Below, piece after piece: positions 52,034 to 64,000 of a stretch of DNA of 64,000 bases (position 1 is the stretch's first letter; every line of letters begins with the position of its first letter). Origin of the DNA: Acipenser ruthenus. Lineage: Eukaryota; Chordata; Actinopteri; Acipenseriformes; Acipenseridae. Both the position numbers and the translations under genes were made by a program. Under the pieces are notes generated by a model. The model was not told the DNA's origin and ran no database searches. It saw nothing but the letters and a program-made list of their open reading frames with translations. The stretch lies in NCBI RefSeq assembly GCF_902713425.1, contig NC_081211.1, forward strand, positions 17,361,936 to 17,425,935. The letters are read 5' to 3'.

Positions 52034-55000
52034 AGTAAAATACTCTTTTATTGAGATTTTACATTTTTTACATTTACACCCATTTGTTTTTTCATTCATT
52101 TTACATTTCTTTTAAAGATGACATTCATGCATACAGACATACATTTTGTTTTAAAAGCATTTAAAACACATTTAAAAACACCAAGACAACTGTGCTTTGT
52201 ACATGGTTAAAACAGACACAGATTAAAATCAACATGAAAAAAACTTGTGCTGTTTTAAAAGTGACTGGAAAAAAAGAACCATCTATAAAAAAACCAGTGC
52301 TTGTGGAGGGCCGGGGAGTGCTCTCTAAAAGTTCAAAAGTGAACATAAAACTATAGATCTAAAACAGGGACAGGGGAAAAGGGACAGTGTATGAAACAGT
52401 GAGTTAAAATTCTAAAATTTTAAAACACTTAAAATGTAACTTTTAATAGTTTACATTAAAAATCTTAAAGATACATAAAACAAAACAAAACAAAATCAAA
52501 TAAAACATTCAACATAAATCAAATAAAAGTCCATAAAACTGAAACAAAAAGACTACATAAAACCAGGGCACCGTTGAAAAACGGTCATGCCAGCTAAAAA
52601 GGGCGGAATGCTGGCATGACAAAATAAATAAAAGGCTTAGCGGTGCCCCGTAGTCCCGCTCCTAGGAGCTAGCGGTTCCAGTTTTTTCCTTTATTCCATC
52701 TTCACGTCCTGAAGTCCGGCGATCCTCCACTCCGCGCAGGCCTTGTCCTTCCCGAGGGTCCGGATGTCCAGAATTACAAAGTCCTTGATAAGAGTTTGTG
52801 CCCTTCTGGTCGTGGTGATAGTGTCTAGCTCCTGCTTGTGATAGACACAGACGTTACGGCCTTCCCACAGGATCTGCTTGACAACATTGATGACACGCCA
52901 AACGCACTTAGCTGTGCTGGTAGTGATTCCTCCCGCAGGCCCATAGAGCACAGTCTCAGCGGTCATCTTGGCCGTGTCAGCAAACCTGTTTAGGAAGACA
53001 GAGACAGAGAGCCAGACACTGCCAGCCACATCACACTCCCAGAAGATATGGGCTGGTGTTTCTCTCTTGCGGCACTTTGCATAGGGGCATGTTTCTACTT
53101 GGGCTAGTCCCCTCCTGAACATGAACGCTCGAGTGGGGAGTGCACTGTGGACGGTGTTCCATGCTATATCCTTCTGGACATTACTGAGGCAGCTGTGAGA
53201 CACATTCTCCCAGATTTTTTGGCTTTGGGTGAGGGAGAAAGTAGCTACTTTTTCAATTTCCTGGGAACCGGCAAGATATTTAGTTACAGCCTTGTATTCC
53301 CAGGAGGCCAATTTTGCTTTATCTAAGCCCAATTTATATATAGTGTCCCTTAAGGTTCTATAATACAATGGGGGGTCCCAGGAGTACGGCACGGTGTTAT
53401 CAATAGTGCAGAGGCCCAAGGCCCTGAGACAGGTGGCAAAATAGAAACGATTCATGTAACATACCTTCCTGTCCAGGGCCTGGATGTTCTTGATAGTTTG
53501 CGTGAGCCCCTGCACTCGGGTGAGCTGCACAACGTCCGGGACCCCCTTACCTCCCTTCTTGTCGGCTTTACTCAGGGTGGCTCGCTTTACCCTCTCCATC
53601 TTGCTGCCCCAGATAAAGCGGTGGATAATGCGGTCCACCACTTTTTTGGTGGTCCTGTCTGGGGGAAAGATTTTTCCTACATAAGAGAGGATGGGGAACA
53701 GTATAGACTTGGTTATTAATACTCTACCCGTCATTGTTAAGGATCTTGTGCTCCATCCGCCAATCTTTTTACGGACCTGGTTAATGGCCGCCGTCCAGCT
53801 CTGGGCCCCCGAGCTATTGTTCTCGAAAATGAGGCTCAGAATCTTGATTTTGTCCTTTTTGACAGGGTACATGTCCGACAGTTCCCTATCTACCTGCCAA
53901 TTTTTAGACACGTAGACTTCGCTCTTGGACTTATTAATCACTGCCCCGGTCGCTGTGCAGTACTTCTCAAGGATATTACTAATCCGAGGTACCGACGATG
54001 TGTTGGTGCAAATGAGTGACACATCGTCCATATATGCTGTTGTTTTGACCTGGACCCCGTTGGATCCAGGCAGCTGGAAACCAGTTATATTGGTATCCCT
54101 ACGAATTGCCTGCAGGAGGGGTTCAATGCACACGACATATAGCAGTGGGGATAGTGGGCAACCCTGTCTGACCCCTGACTGGATAGATATTTTACCAGTC
54201 AGGTGCCTGTTCACCAAGACTCGGGTACTAATGTTGTATATATGGTTTTAACCCACTCCCTAAGTCCAGGAGCGAATTTCATCTGGTCCATCACTTTGTA
54301 CATATATTCATGGCTTACCCTATCGAACGCCTTCTCCTGGTCAAGGTTGAACAGGCAGAGGGGATGGTTCCGTTCTCTAGAATAAGCCAGAATGTCCCTT
54401 GTTAACATTAAAATATCCGTGATGGACCTCCCTGGGACGCCACAAGCCTGGTCGGGGCCAATGACCAAAGGGAGGTGTACTTGTAGCCGGAGCATCAGAG
54501 CTTTGGCTAGTATCTTGTAATCCACGCAAAGGAGGCTGATTGGGCGCCAATTCCGTAGATCTTTAACTTCCCCTTTCTTATGAAGGAGAGTAATTACACT
54601 CTCCCGCATAGAAGGGCCCAACCGCTTCTCCCTGTAGACCGCTCTGTAGACCTCCGCTAAATGGACTTTTAGCGTGTCCCAAAAAAGATGGTAATACTCA
54701 CCCGGGATGCCATCTGGACCTGGCGTCTTACCGGTGTTCATGGTCTTAACCGCCTGGGTGAGCTCCTCCAGCGTGAGTTCTGGGTCCTTCTCCTCCTCCT
54801 CCTCGTCCCGCACTGAGTCAGGCTCCAACTGGCTCAGGAACCACTCTATCAGGGTGTCATCTGTAGCTTTGATGTTATATAGGTCCCTATAGAAGTTCTC
54901 TACCACTTTTTTCACTCCCTCACTATCCTCTACTATCCTCCCCCTGCTGTCGAGCATGGAGGACATCAAGTGCCGCTTCTCCCTCGTTTTCTGGAAGAAG

Positions 55001-55978
55001 AAGCGAGTACACTTTTCGTCTTCCTCCATTTTTTGCACTTTTGCATTGTGCATGACCTTTCGTTGTTCCTCCCTACAAAGCACTGAAAGATCTAGCTTGG
55101 TCTGGGCTATCTCGTCGCTTACAGGGAACCCCCGAAGCTGAAGCAGGCTCAGACGCTGGAGGGCAGCATTCAGGTGTTTATATTTGGCCCTCCTTTCTTT
55201 TGCTTTCCTCTTGCCTGCTGCTATGAAATAACCCTTAGTTCTCATTTTGACCATCTCCCACCACTCTATAGGGGAGTTGAATAGGTCACGCAAAGTGGTC
55301 CACTCAACAAGCCTGCTCTTATAGGCTGCAGCTATGGAGGGGTCATCGAGTAAGGAGGTGTTTAATTTCCAAACCCCTGACCCCATCTGGGAGGTCTGAG
55401 GGACCTGCAATGTTACCTGCAGGAGCCTATGGTCAGAGAAGAAGACGGCCTGGGTGTCTACTGCCGTCTTCGTAAGGGAGCTGGTATGCAGGACGAGATC
55501 TATACGGGAGAAGGAGGTCCCAGATGAGCTCACCCAGGTAAAGGGAGGCACCAGGTCCTTACCTGCATCACACAGGGAGAAATCAGATATTACGGAGGAC
55601 AAAACTCTACTAGAGCGGTCGTTGCGTGGCCTGCTCCGGTCTACGTCCCTCAGAGCACAATTGAAGTCACCTGACACGATGACGGGTACGTTCCCCAGCA
55701 GGAGTGGACGCAGCTGTGGAAAAAATTGAACTCTTTCGTTTTGGTTAGTGGGTGCGTAGACATTGACCAGTCTGAGGGGAGTGTTGTTGTATGTCACATC
55801 CACGCTCAGAATTCTACCAGGTTCTACCTCCCTGCTGCTGCGGGAGGTAATAAATGGGTTTTTAAACAGGATACATACTCCGTCGACTCTGGCTATGTTG
55901 GAGCCCGACCAGAAGGAGTCCCCCAGGGTCCAACTCTCCTTCAGGTCCCTATAATCAGGGCTCGACGAAATACCACAC
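52034..55978 (-). mobile_element. E7: 5'-truncated U5-targeted LINE (tandem copy of E6)
   Basis: Same truncation and length as E6, one 3955-bp period away. The 3' UTR has GTGGAGGGCC and TATGAAACAG variants shared with the tail of E8 (55989 onward). Confidence 0.9.
52691..55978 (-). pseudogene. LINE ORF2, truncated and frameshifted (E7)
   Basis: Carries the same one-base loss as E6 (near 54230), proof of common descent of the two copies. A private change is IKILSLIF for IKILGLIF (near 53835). Endonuclease and YMDD regions are readable on either side of the break. Confidence 0.88.
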
Positions 55979-56644
55979 AGAAATCTTTAGTAAAATACTC
56001 TTTTATTGAGATTTTACATTTTTTACATTTACACCCATTCGTTTTTTCATTCATTTTACATTTCTTTTAAAGATGACATTCATGCATACAGACATACATT
56101 TTGTTTTAAAAGCATTTAAAACACATTTAAAAACACCAAGACAACTGTGCTTTGTACATGGTTAAAACAGACACAGATTAAAATCAACATGAAAAAAACT
56201 TGTGCTGCTTTAAAAGTGACTGGAAAAAAAGAACCATCTATAAAAAACCAGTGCTTGTGGAGGGCCGGGGAGTGCTCTCTAAAAGTTCAAAAGTGAACAT
56301 AAAACTATAGATCTAAAACAGGGACAGGGGAAAAGGGACAGTGTATGAAACAGTGAGTTAAAATTCTAAAATTTTAAAACACTTAAAATGTAACTTTTAA
56401 TAGTTTACATTAAAAATCTTAAAGATACATAAAACAAAACAAAACAAAATCAAATAAAACATTCAACATAAATCAAATAAAAGTCCATAAAACTGAAACA
56501 AAAAGACTACATAAAACCAGGGCACCGTTGAAAAACGGTCATGCCAGCTAAAAAGGGCGGAATGCTGGCATGACAAAATAAATAAAAGGCTTAGCGGTGC
56601 CCCGTAGTCCCGCTCCTAGGAGCTAGCGGTTCCAGTTTTTTCCT

Positions 56645-59600
56645 TTATTCCATCTTCACGTCCTGAAGTCCGGCGATCCTCCACTCCGCGCAGGCCTTGT
56701 CCTTCCCGAGGGTCCGGATGTCCAGAATTACAAAGTCCTTGATAAGAGTTTGTGCCCTTCTGGTCGTGGTGATAGTGTCTAGCTCCTGCTTGTGATAGAC
56801 ACAGACGTTACGGCCTTCCCACAGGATCTGCTTGACAACATTGATGACACGCCAAACGCACTTAGCTGTGCTGGTAGTGATTCCTCCCGCAGGCCCATAG
56901 AGCACAGTCTCAGCGGTCATCTTGGCCGTGTCAGCAAACCTGTTTAGGAAGACAGAGACAGAGAGCCAGACACTGCCAGCCACATCACACTCCCAGAAGA
57001 TATGGGCTGGTGTTTCTCTCTTGCGGCACTTTGCATAGGGGCATGTTTCTACTTGGGCTAGTCCCCTCCTGAACATGAACGCTCGAGTGGGGAGTGCACT
57101 GTGGACGGTGTTCCATGCTATATCCTTCTGGACATTACTGAGGCAGCTGTGAGACACATTCTCCCAGATTTTTTGGCTTTGGGTGAGGGAGAAAGTAGCT
57201 ACTTTTTCAATTTCCTGGGAACCGGCAAGATATTTAGTTACAGCCTTGTATTCCCAGGAGGCCAATTTTGCTTTTATCTAAGCCCAATTTATATATAGTG
57301 TCCCTTAAGGTTCTATAATACAATGGGGGGTCCCAGGAGTACGGCACGGTGTTATCAATAGTGCAGAGGCCCAAGGCCCTGAGACAGGTGGCAAAATAGA
57401 AACGATTCATGTAACATACCTTCCTGTCCAGGGCCTGGATGTTCTTGATAGTTTGCGTGAGCCCCTGCACTCGGGTGAGCTGCACAACGTCCGGGACCCC
57501 CTTACCTCCCTTCTTGACGGCTTTACTCAGGGTGGCTCGCTTTACTCTCTCCATCTTGCTGCCCCAGATAAAGCGGTGGATAATGCGGTCCACCACTTTT
57601 TTGGTGGTCCTGTCTGGGGGAAAGATTTTTCCTACATAAGAGAGGATGGGGAACAGTATAGACTTGGTTATTAATACTCTACCCGTCATTGTTAAGGATC
57701 TTGTGCTCCATCCGCCAATCTTTTTACGGACCTGGTTAATGGCCGCCGTCCAGCTCTGGGCCCCCGAGCTATTGTTCTCGAAAATGAGGCCCAGAATCTT
57801 GATTTTGTCCTTTTTGACAGGGTACATGTCCGACAGTTCCCTATCTACCTGCCAATTTTTAGACACGTAGACTTCGCTCTTGGACTTATTAATCACTGCC
57901 CCGGTCGCCGTGCAGTACTTCTCAAGGATATTACTAATCCGAGGTACCGACGATGTGTTGGTGCAAATGAGTGACACATCGTCCATATATGCTGTTGTTT
58001 TGACCTGGACCCCGTTGGATCCAGGCAGCTGGAAACCAGTTATATTGGTATCCCTACGAATTGCCTGCAGGAGGGGTTCAATGCACACGACATATAGCAG
58101 TGGGGATAGTGGGCAACCCTGTCTGACCCCTGACTGGATAGATATTTTACCAGTCAGGTGCCTGTTCACCAAGACTCGGGTACTAATGTTTGTATAGATG
58201 GTTTTAACCCACTCCCTAAGTCCAGGAGCGAATTTCATCTGGTCCATCACTTTGTACATATATTCATGGCTTACCCTATCGAACGCCTTCTCCTGGTCAA
58301 GGTTGAACAGGCAGAGGGGATGGTTCCGTTCTCTAGAATAAGCCAGAATGTCCCTTGTTAACATTAAAATATCCGTGATGGACCTCCCTGGGACGCCACA
58401 AGCCTGGTCGGGGCCAATGACCAAAGGGAGGTGTACTTGTAGCCGGAGCATCAGAGCTTTGGCTAGTATCTTGTAATCCACGCAAAGGAGGCTGATTGGG
58501 CGCCAATTCCGTAGATCTTTAACTTCCCCTTTCTTATGAAGGAGAGTAATTACACTCTCCCGCATAGAAGGGCCCAACCGCTTCTCCCTGTAGACCGCTC
58601 TGTAGACCTCCGCTAAATGGACTTTTAGCGTGTCCCAAAAAAGATGGTAATACTCACCCGGGATGCCATCTGGACCTGGCGTCTTACCGGTGTTCATGGT
58701 CTTAACCGCCTGGGTGAGCTCCTCCAGCGTGAGTTCTGGGTCCTTCTCCTCCTCCTCGTCGTCCCGCACTGAGTCAGGCTCCAACTGGCTCAGGAACCAC
58801 TCTATCAGGGTGTCATCTGTAGCTTTGATGTTATACAGGTCCCTATAGAAGTTCTCTACCACTTTTTTCACTCCCTCACTATCCTCTACTATCCTCCCCC
58901 TGCTGTCGAGCATGGAGGACATCAAGTGCCGCTTCTCCCTCGTTTTCTGGAAGAAGAAGCGAGTACACTTTTCGTCTTCCTCCATTTTTTGCACTTTTGC
59001 ATTGTGCATGACCTTTCGTTGTTCCTCCCTACAAAGCACTGAAAGATCTAGCTTGGTCTGGGCTATCTCGTCGCTTACAGGGAACCCCCGAAGCTGAAGC
59101 AGGCTCAGACGCTGGAGGGCAGCATTCAGGTATTTATATTTGGCCCTCCTTTCTTTTGCTTTCCTCTTGCCTGCTGCTATGAAATAACCCTTAGTTCTCA
59201 TTTTGACCATCTCCCACCACTCTATAGGGGAGTTGAATAGGTCACGCAAAGTGGTCCACTCAACAAGCCTGCTCTTATAGGCTGCAGCTATGGAGGGGTC
59301 ATCGAGTAAGGAGGTGTTTAATTTCCAGACCCCTGACCCCATCTGGGAGGTCTGAGGGACCTGCAATGTTACCTGCAGGAGCCTATGGTCAGAGAAGAAG
59401 ACGGCCTGGGTGTCTACTGCCGTCTTCGTAAGGGAGCTGGTATGCAGGACGAGATCTATACGGGAGAAGGAGGTCCCAGATGAGCTCACCCAGGTAAAGG
59501 GAGGCACCAGGTCCTTACCTGCATCACACAGGGAGAAATCAGATATTACAGAGGACAAAACTCTACTAGAGCGGTCGTTGCGTGGCCTGCTCCGGTCTAC

Positions 59601-60089
59601 GTCCCTCAGAGCACAATTGAAGTCACCTGACACGATGACGGGTACGTTCCCCAGCAGGAGTGGACGCAGCTGTGGAAAAAATTGAACTCTTTCGTTTTGG
59701 TTAGTGGGTGCGTAGACATTGACCAGTCTGAGGGGAGTGTTGTTGTATGTCACATCCACGCTCAGAATTCTACCAGGTTCTACCTCCCTGCTGCTGCGGG
59801 AGGTAATAAATGGGTTTTTAAACAGGATACCTACTCCGTCGGCTCTGGCTATGTTGGAGCCCGACCAGAAGGAGTCCCCCAGGGTCCAACTCTCCTTCAG
59901 ATCTCTATAATCAGGGCTCGACGAAATACCACACTCCTGCAGAAAGATGAGATCTGCTTTCAAGTTAGCTAGATAGTTTAGTACATCAAATCTTTTTTGT
60001 GTCTCCCTGATGCTCCTGACATTAACAGACACACATATCAGGGCCATCAGGGTAGCTAACAAGAAAAGGAGTCGCTGCGTCCACCCCAT
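56645..60089 (-). pseudogene. LINE ORF2, one frameshift (E8)
   Basis: An extra T near 57274 (GCTTTTATC for GCTTTATC) splits a 951-residue N-terminal part from the last 206 residues with the CCHC motif. The endonuclease and YMDD are intact in the first part. It also has KAVKKGG for KADKKGG (near 57519). It carries the two-aspartate linker (RDDEEEEKD) seen in E2. Confidence 0.9.
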
Positions 60090-60094
60090 AGCGA

Positions 60095-61597
60095 CTATGA
60101 TTGGGAGGTCGGGACACTCTTCCTACTCTTAGCTCTACGCTTGCTTCGAGGGGGCTTGGGCTTATTTGCAACTCCCATCACCCCTGAGAAGGTACTCACT
60201 GCTGCCTCGTCCAAGAAGGCACCGTCTTTGTATGCACAGTACGTGGAGTTGTTTGGGCTATTCAACTCCCCACAAGGTAAGTCTGGTGGAACTTGCTCAG
60301 GGCCCCTCGGAACGTGTGGGTCAGCTTTGTCCTGGGGGGGGGTTATGACAGACAGCATTCTTTGGCTGTTACCGTCTGTTGAATTGGAGCTGTTAGCAGA
60401 CTTCTGGCTTACCGCGTCCAGGGGTATTCCCATGTCCTCCAGTGCTGTATCTAGGAGGACCTCTAGGGGGCCCCTGGTTTTGCCCATACAAGGGAGGGGG
60501 TCAAGGATGCTTTGAAGGGAGGCCCTTCGCTTGAAGAGGGTCATTGCTACCGAGGTACTGCTGGTCAGGGAAGGTGTTGACCCCGACCTCTCCCTCGGTG
60601 CATTAGTGAACACCTCTTCTGCGAGGTGTGCTAGGGTTTGTGCCAACGACTGGGAAGGCTGGCTGGGGATGCCCTGGCTGGCTGCTACCTGCCCACTAGG
60701 CGGCAGTGTAGCCGTCCCACTCGCCTCCGTCTCTGCCTGCGAGGGCAAGACTGGGGACTTTGTGTGGACATTAGCTGGTTTTGGATCTATGGGGGCCACC
60801 TGCAACTTGCTGTCTTTGATCCTGATCTTCTTTCTTTTCCCCCCCTCGTCTCTACCCTTTCTTTTCCCCACCCTCTGCTGGTTCTTCACTCCCTTCCCCT
60901 CCTTCTCACTCTCACTGTCGCTTTCGCTTTCCTCCCCCACGGACTCAATCCTTATGGCGTCATAACGAGAGCCGAGGGGGAGTGCTGGCGCTGAGAGGGC
61001 CCTACTCAGGGGGGGGCCGCTGCTGGGTCCGGGCTCCCTCCCTGCCTCGTGTTCTGCATCAGAGGAGCTACTGGAGGAGCTAGTGGAGTGGCTGTTGTAC
61101 TCTCTCTCTGGGCTGGGGGAAGGGGTCCTCGTAAAACGGGACATGTCTCAGGGGCGGGGGGGGAGGGGGGTGCTGGTGATGATGGTGGTGCTGGAGTCTG
61201 GGTCTTGGATACTGTTGGTGGTGATGTGGACTGATCTTTGTTACTTGCTCCCTCTTCCTGCTCAGGACTAGGCTTGTTCGTGTTTGCCTTGCTGGCTCTG
61301 GCCATGTTGGCATAGGAAGAGGGGCAGTCCTTAAACAGGTGCCCCTTCTTTCCACACAAATTGCACTGCCTCTCTTCTCTGCAGTGGCTGGTCTCGTGGG
61401 GGCCGCCGCAGTTCCTGCACTTGACTACAGTACACGCGGCTGCCAGGTGTCCTAATTCCCCACATTTCCTGCAGAGTTTTGGCATCCCATTATAGAATAC
61501 CAGCCCTCTGTTGGGCCCTAACACTATGGAGTTTGGAATGTGGCGGACGCCTCCAATGCCCGATGGATCAACATTAAGGCGTACCAGCCACTTTCTA
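60095..61597 (-). pseudogene. LINE ORF1, frameshifted and 5'-truncated (E8)
   Basis: The C-terminal 349 codons (60095-61144) are open and the G run has nine bases. A one-base loss in the G-rich stretch at 61151-61171 puts the knuckle region (61006-61524) in another frame. The N-terminal half beyond 61597 is missing. The acidic part lacks two residues (SESE) compared with E4. Confidence 0.85.
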
Positions 61598-61808
61598 TAT
61601 ATTATATTATAAAATAATATAATATATAGTCAACACAACGAATAATACTGTAAATATGGTACGGCGGGTAAGGATTACGTATATAGGTATAGATATAAAA
61701 AAATAAGCAAATATACATCATATCTGGTAAATAATTGTCAACTACATTTTGTGCGGAAAATATTTAAGGAGAGTTTTAAAAAAATAAAATAAAAAAATAA
61801 AACAACTT

Positions 61809-61880
61809 CTACCCGTCGGGGAATTGAACCCCGGTCTCCCGCGTGACAGGCGGGGATACTGACCACTATACTAACGAGGA
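61809..61880 (-). tRNA. tRNA-Asp(GTC), acceptor mismatch
   Basis: Same as 46647-46718 except GGGTAG for GGGGAG at the 3' end, which makes a C-T mismatch at acceptor pair 2:71. Internal promoter boxes are unchanged. It may be transcribed but processed or charged less well (inference). Confidence 0.85.
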
Positions 61881-62350
61881 ATGCGTAAACAGTAATCATT
61901 CTGTACTCACAGGAAGACCGCCCTAAACGATTTCCCATTCATTCTTTAAGGTAGTGCTAAACCACTACGGATGTAATACTGCTGCCGCCACAACATGATT
62001 TTGGCGCTGTTGTGCAGGTCTGTGCTAAACTTAATGTATTGAGTTGTGCAGATCTACCAAGAGATGGCACTAAAGAGCATGAAGCGTTTCGTCTGCTTCG
62101 GCTCAGTGAATTTTGCGAACCAAATGATTCAGAGACTTCACTTCCCTTCCCACCATCACTAATTGCACGAATGGTTGAGTGATTGGATGAAAGTGGGGTA
62201 CAACCGGTTCTACTATACATACACAACTAAGACACCCACTTTCTTAGTGTGATCAAGAAGACTGCAGTCTGTAACCAATGTTACTTTGAATAGCAAGCCT
62301 ATTTATCATACCAACACTACACACTGCAATTCTATTATTTTACAACACAA

Positions 62351-62422
62351 GGAAACCCCGCCAAAGCAGGGCATCAAAAAATTAGTTGCAACTCATAAAT
62401 GTTCCTCTCCACGGAAATCTTT
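62351..62422 (-). pseudogene. RNU5: U5 snRNA gene, 3' half, diverged
   Basis: Same variant as 47189-47260, with GGGGTTTCC and the shortened element junction. It confirms the duplication. Confidence 0.8.
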
Positions 62423-63022
62423 ATTGAGATTTTACATTTTTTTACATTTACACCCATTCGTTTTTTCATTCATTTTACATTTCTTTTAAAGATGACATTC
62501 ATGCATACAGACAGACATACATTTTGTTTTAAAAGCATTTAAAACACATTTAAAAACACCAAGACAACTGTGCTTTATACATGGTTAAAACAGACACAGA
62601 TTAAAATCGACATGAAAAAAACCTGTGCTGCTTTAAAAGTGACTGGAAAAAAAGAACCATCTATAAAAAACCAGTGCTTGTGAGGGCCGGGGAGTGCTCT
62701 CTAAAAAAGTTCAAAAGTGAACATAAAACTATAGATCTAAAACAGGGACAGGGGAAAAGGGACAGTGTATAAAACAGTGAGTTAAAATTCTAAAATTTTA
62801 AAACACTTAAAATGTAACTTTTAATAGTTGACATTAAAAATCTTTTAGATACGTAAATACAAAACAAAACCAAATAAAACATTCAAAATAAATCAAAAAC
62901 AAGAGAGTCCATAAAACTGAAACAAAAAGACTACATAAAACCAGGGCACCGTTCAAAAACGGTCATGCCAGCTAAAAGGGGCGGAATGCTGGCATGACAA
63001 AATAAATAAAAGGCTTAGCGGT
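62423..63022 (-). repeat. U5 spacer, LINE 3'-UTR-like part with element tail
   Basis: Duplicate of 47261-47859. Confidence 0.65.
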
Positions 63023-63180
63023 GTATAGTACAACCGGTTCTACTATACATACACAACTAAGACACCCACTTTCTTAGTGTGATCAAGAAGACTGCAGTCT
63101 GTAACAAATGTTACTTTGAATAGCACGCCCATTTATCATACCAACACTACACACTGCAATTCTATTATTTTACAACACAA

Positions 63181-63259
63181 GGAAGCCCCGCCAAAGCAGG
63201 GCATCAAAAAATTAGTTGAAACTCATAAATGTTCCTCTCCACGGAAATCTTTAGTAAAA
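63181..63259 (-). pseudogene. RNU5: U5 snRNA gene, 3' half
   Basis: Canonical segment. Its loop I side joins an 80-base partial tail (63253-63331), then AAATCTTT and the E9 tail. Confidence 0.86.
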
Positions 63260-63339
63260 TACTCTTTTATTGAGATTTTACATTTTTTTACATTTACACC
63301 CATTCGTTTTTTCATTCATTTTACATCTTTTAAATCTTT

Positions 63340-64000
63340 AGTAAAATACTCTTTTATTGAGATTTTACATTTTTTTTACATTTACACCCATTCGTTTTTT
63401 CATTCATTTTACATTTCTTTTAAAGATGACATTCATGCATACAGACATACATTTTGTTTTAAAAGCATTTAAAATACATTTAAAAACACCAAGACAATTG
63501 TGCTTTGTACATGGTTAAAACAGACACAGATTAAAATCAACATGAAAAAAACCTGTGCTGTTTTAAAAGTGACTGGAAAAAAAGAACCATCTATAAAAAA
63601 CCAGTGCTTGTGAGGGCCGGGGAGTGCTCTCTAAAAAGGTTCAAAAGTGAACATAAAACTAGATCTAAAACAGGGACAGGGGAAAAGGGACAGTGTATAA
63701 AACAGTGAGTTAAAATTCTAAAATTTTAAAACACTTAAAATGTAACTTTTAATAGTTTACATTAAAAATCTTAAAGATACATAAAACAAAACAAAACAAA
63801 ATCAAATAAAACATTCAACGTAAATCAAATAAAAGTCCATAAAACTGAAACAAAAGACTACATAAAACCAGGGCACCGTTGAAAAACGGTCATGCCAGCT
63901 AAAAAGGGCGGAATGCTGGCATGACAAAATAAATAAAAGGCTTAGCGGTGCCCCGTAGTCCCGCTCCTAGGAGCTAGCGGTTCCAGTTTTTTCCTTTATT
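63340..64000 (-). mobile_element. E9: U5-targeted LINE, 3' UTR only within the window
   Basis: Complete 3' UTR. The ORF2 stop codon (TAA on the minus strand) is at 63997-63999, so the coding part lies beyond the window. Confidence 0.88.

Larger units (their letters stand above)
55989..61597 (-). mobile_element. E8: U5-targeted LINE, 5' end lost at a rearrangement
   Basis: The 3' UTR is 55989-56644, followed by ORF2 and most of ORF1. At 61597 ORF1 breaks (within the RKWLVRL region) into the tRNA-Asp segment. The 3' end borders the U5 remnant at 55979. Confidence 0.9.
61613..64000. repeat. Segmental duplication, copy 2 (mate 46452-48750)
   Basis: Starts where E8 ORF1 ends, after an AT palindromic stretch (TATATTATATTATA, 61597-61625). 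It repeats tRNA-Asp and the U5 spacers, and the window ends inside it. Confidence 0.85.

Overview
This is vertebrate nuclear DNA. It holds intron-free tRNA genes (Val, Met, Asp), pieces of a vertebrate U5 spliceosomal snRNA gene, a tRNA-headed SINE with an L2-like tail, a CR1-like LINE, and many copies of one Tx1-like LINE. The SINE and CR1-like repeats resemble families I associate with sturgeon and paddlefish, so a non-teleost ray-finned fish is my best guess (inference). No ordinary host protein gene was found.

The main content is a two-ORF non-LTR retrotransposon on the minus strand. ORF1 is a 648-aa gag-like protein with three zinc knuckles. ORF2 is a 1147-aa protein with an APE-type endonuclease, a reverse transcriptase (YMDD) and a C-terminal CCHC motif. 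At every clean junction the flank is U5 snRNA. The 5' half of U5 (with CTGGTTTCTCTTCAG and ATAAATCTTTC) precedes the element's 5' end. The 3' half (ACTAAAG, GATTTCCGTGGAGAGGAAC, Sm site AATTTTTTG, terminal stem) follows its 3' end. The insertion point is the DNA that encodes U5 loop I. I know of U2 snRNA-specific (Keno) and 5S rRNA-specific (Mutsu) relatives in the Tx1 clade, but I do not recall a described U5-specific one. I call the copies E1 to E9.

Layout. 1-12.5 kb: E1 (partial), tail-only copies and E2. 12.5-14.5 kb: a tRNA-Val segment that recurs inverted at 34.8-36.9 kb. 14.3-34.8 kb: E3, E4 and E5 in a U5 tandem array; E4 and E5 repeat with a period of 7480 bp and both have two open ORFs. 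36.9-38.5 kb: the 3' part of a LINE with a restriction-like endonuclease, then a long (CT)n tract. 38.7-46.7 kb: a tRNA region with Met, Val and Asp genes, a mirror-image Met/Val arrangement, a CR1-like LINE and SINEs. 46.5-48.7 kb: a segment with tRNA-Asp and U5 spacer that recurs at 61.6-64.0 kb. 48.1-56.0 kb: E6 and E7, a 3955-bp tandem duplication of a 5'-truncated copy with a shared frame break. 56.0-61.6 kb: E8, truncated by the duplicated tRNA-Asp segment. The window ends at the ORF2 stop codon of E9.

A second notable point is that about 470 bp of the element's 3' UTR also lies directly upstream of the U5 5' halves, and the match stops within a few bases of the U5 transcript start. The element and the U5 genes therefore share what should be the U5 promoter region. 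No uninterrupted U5 gene is present in the window.
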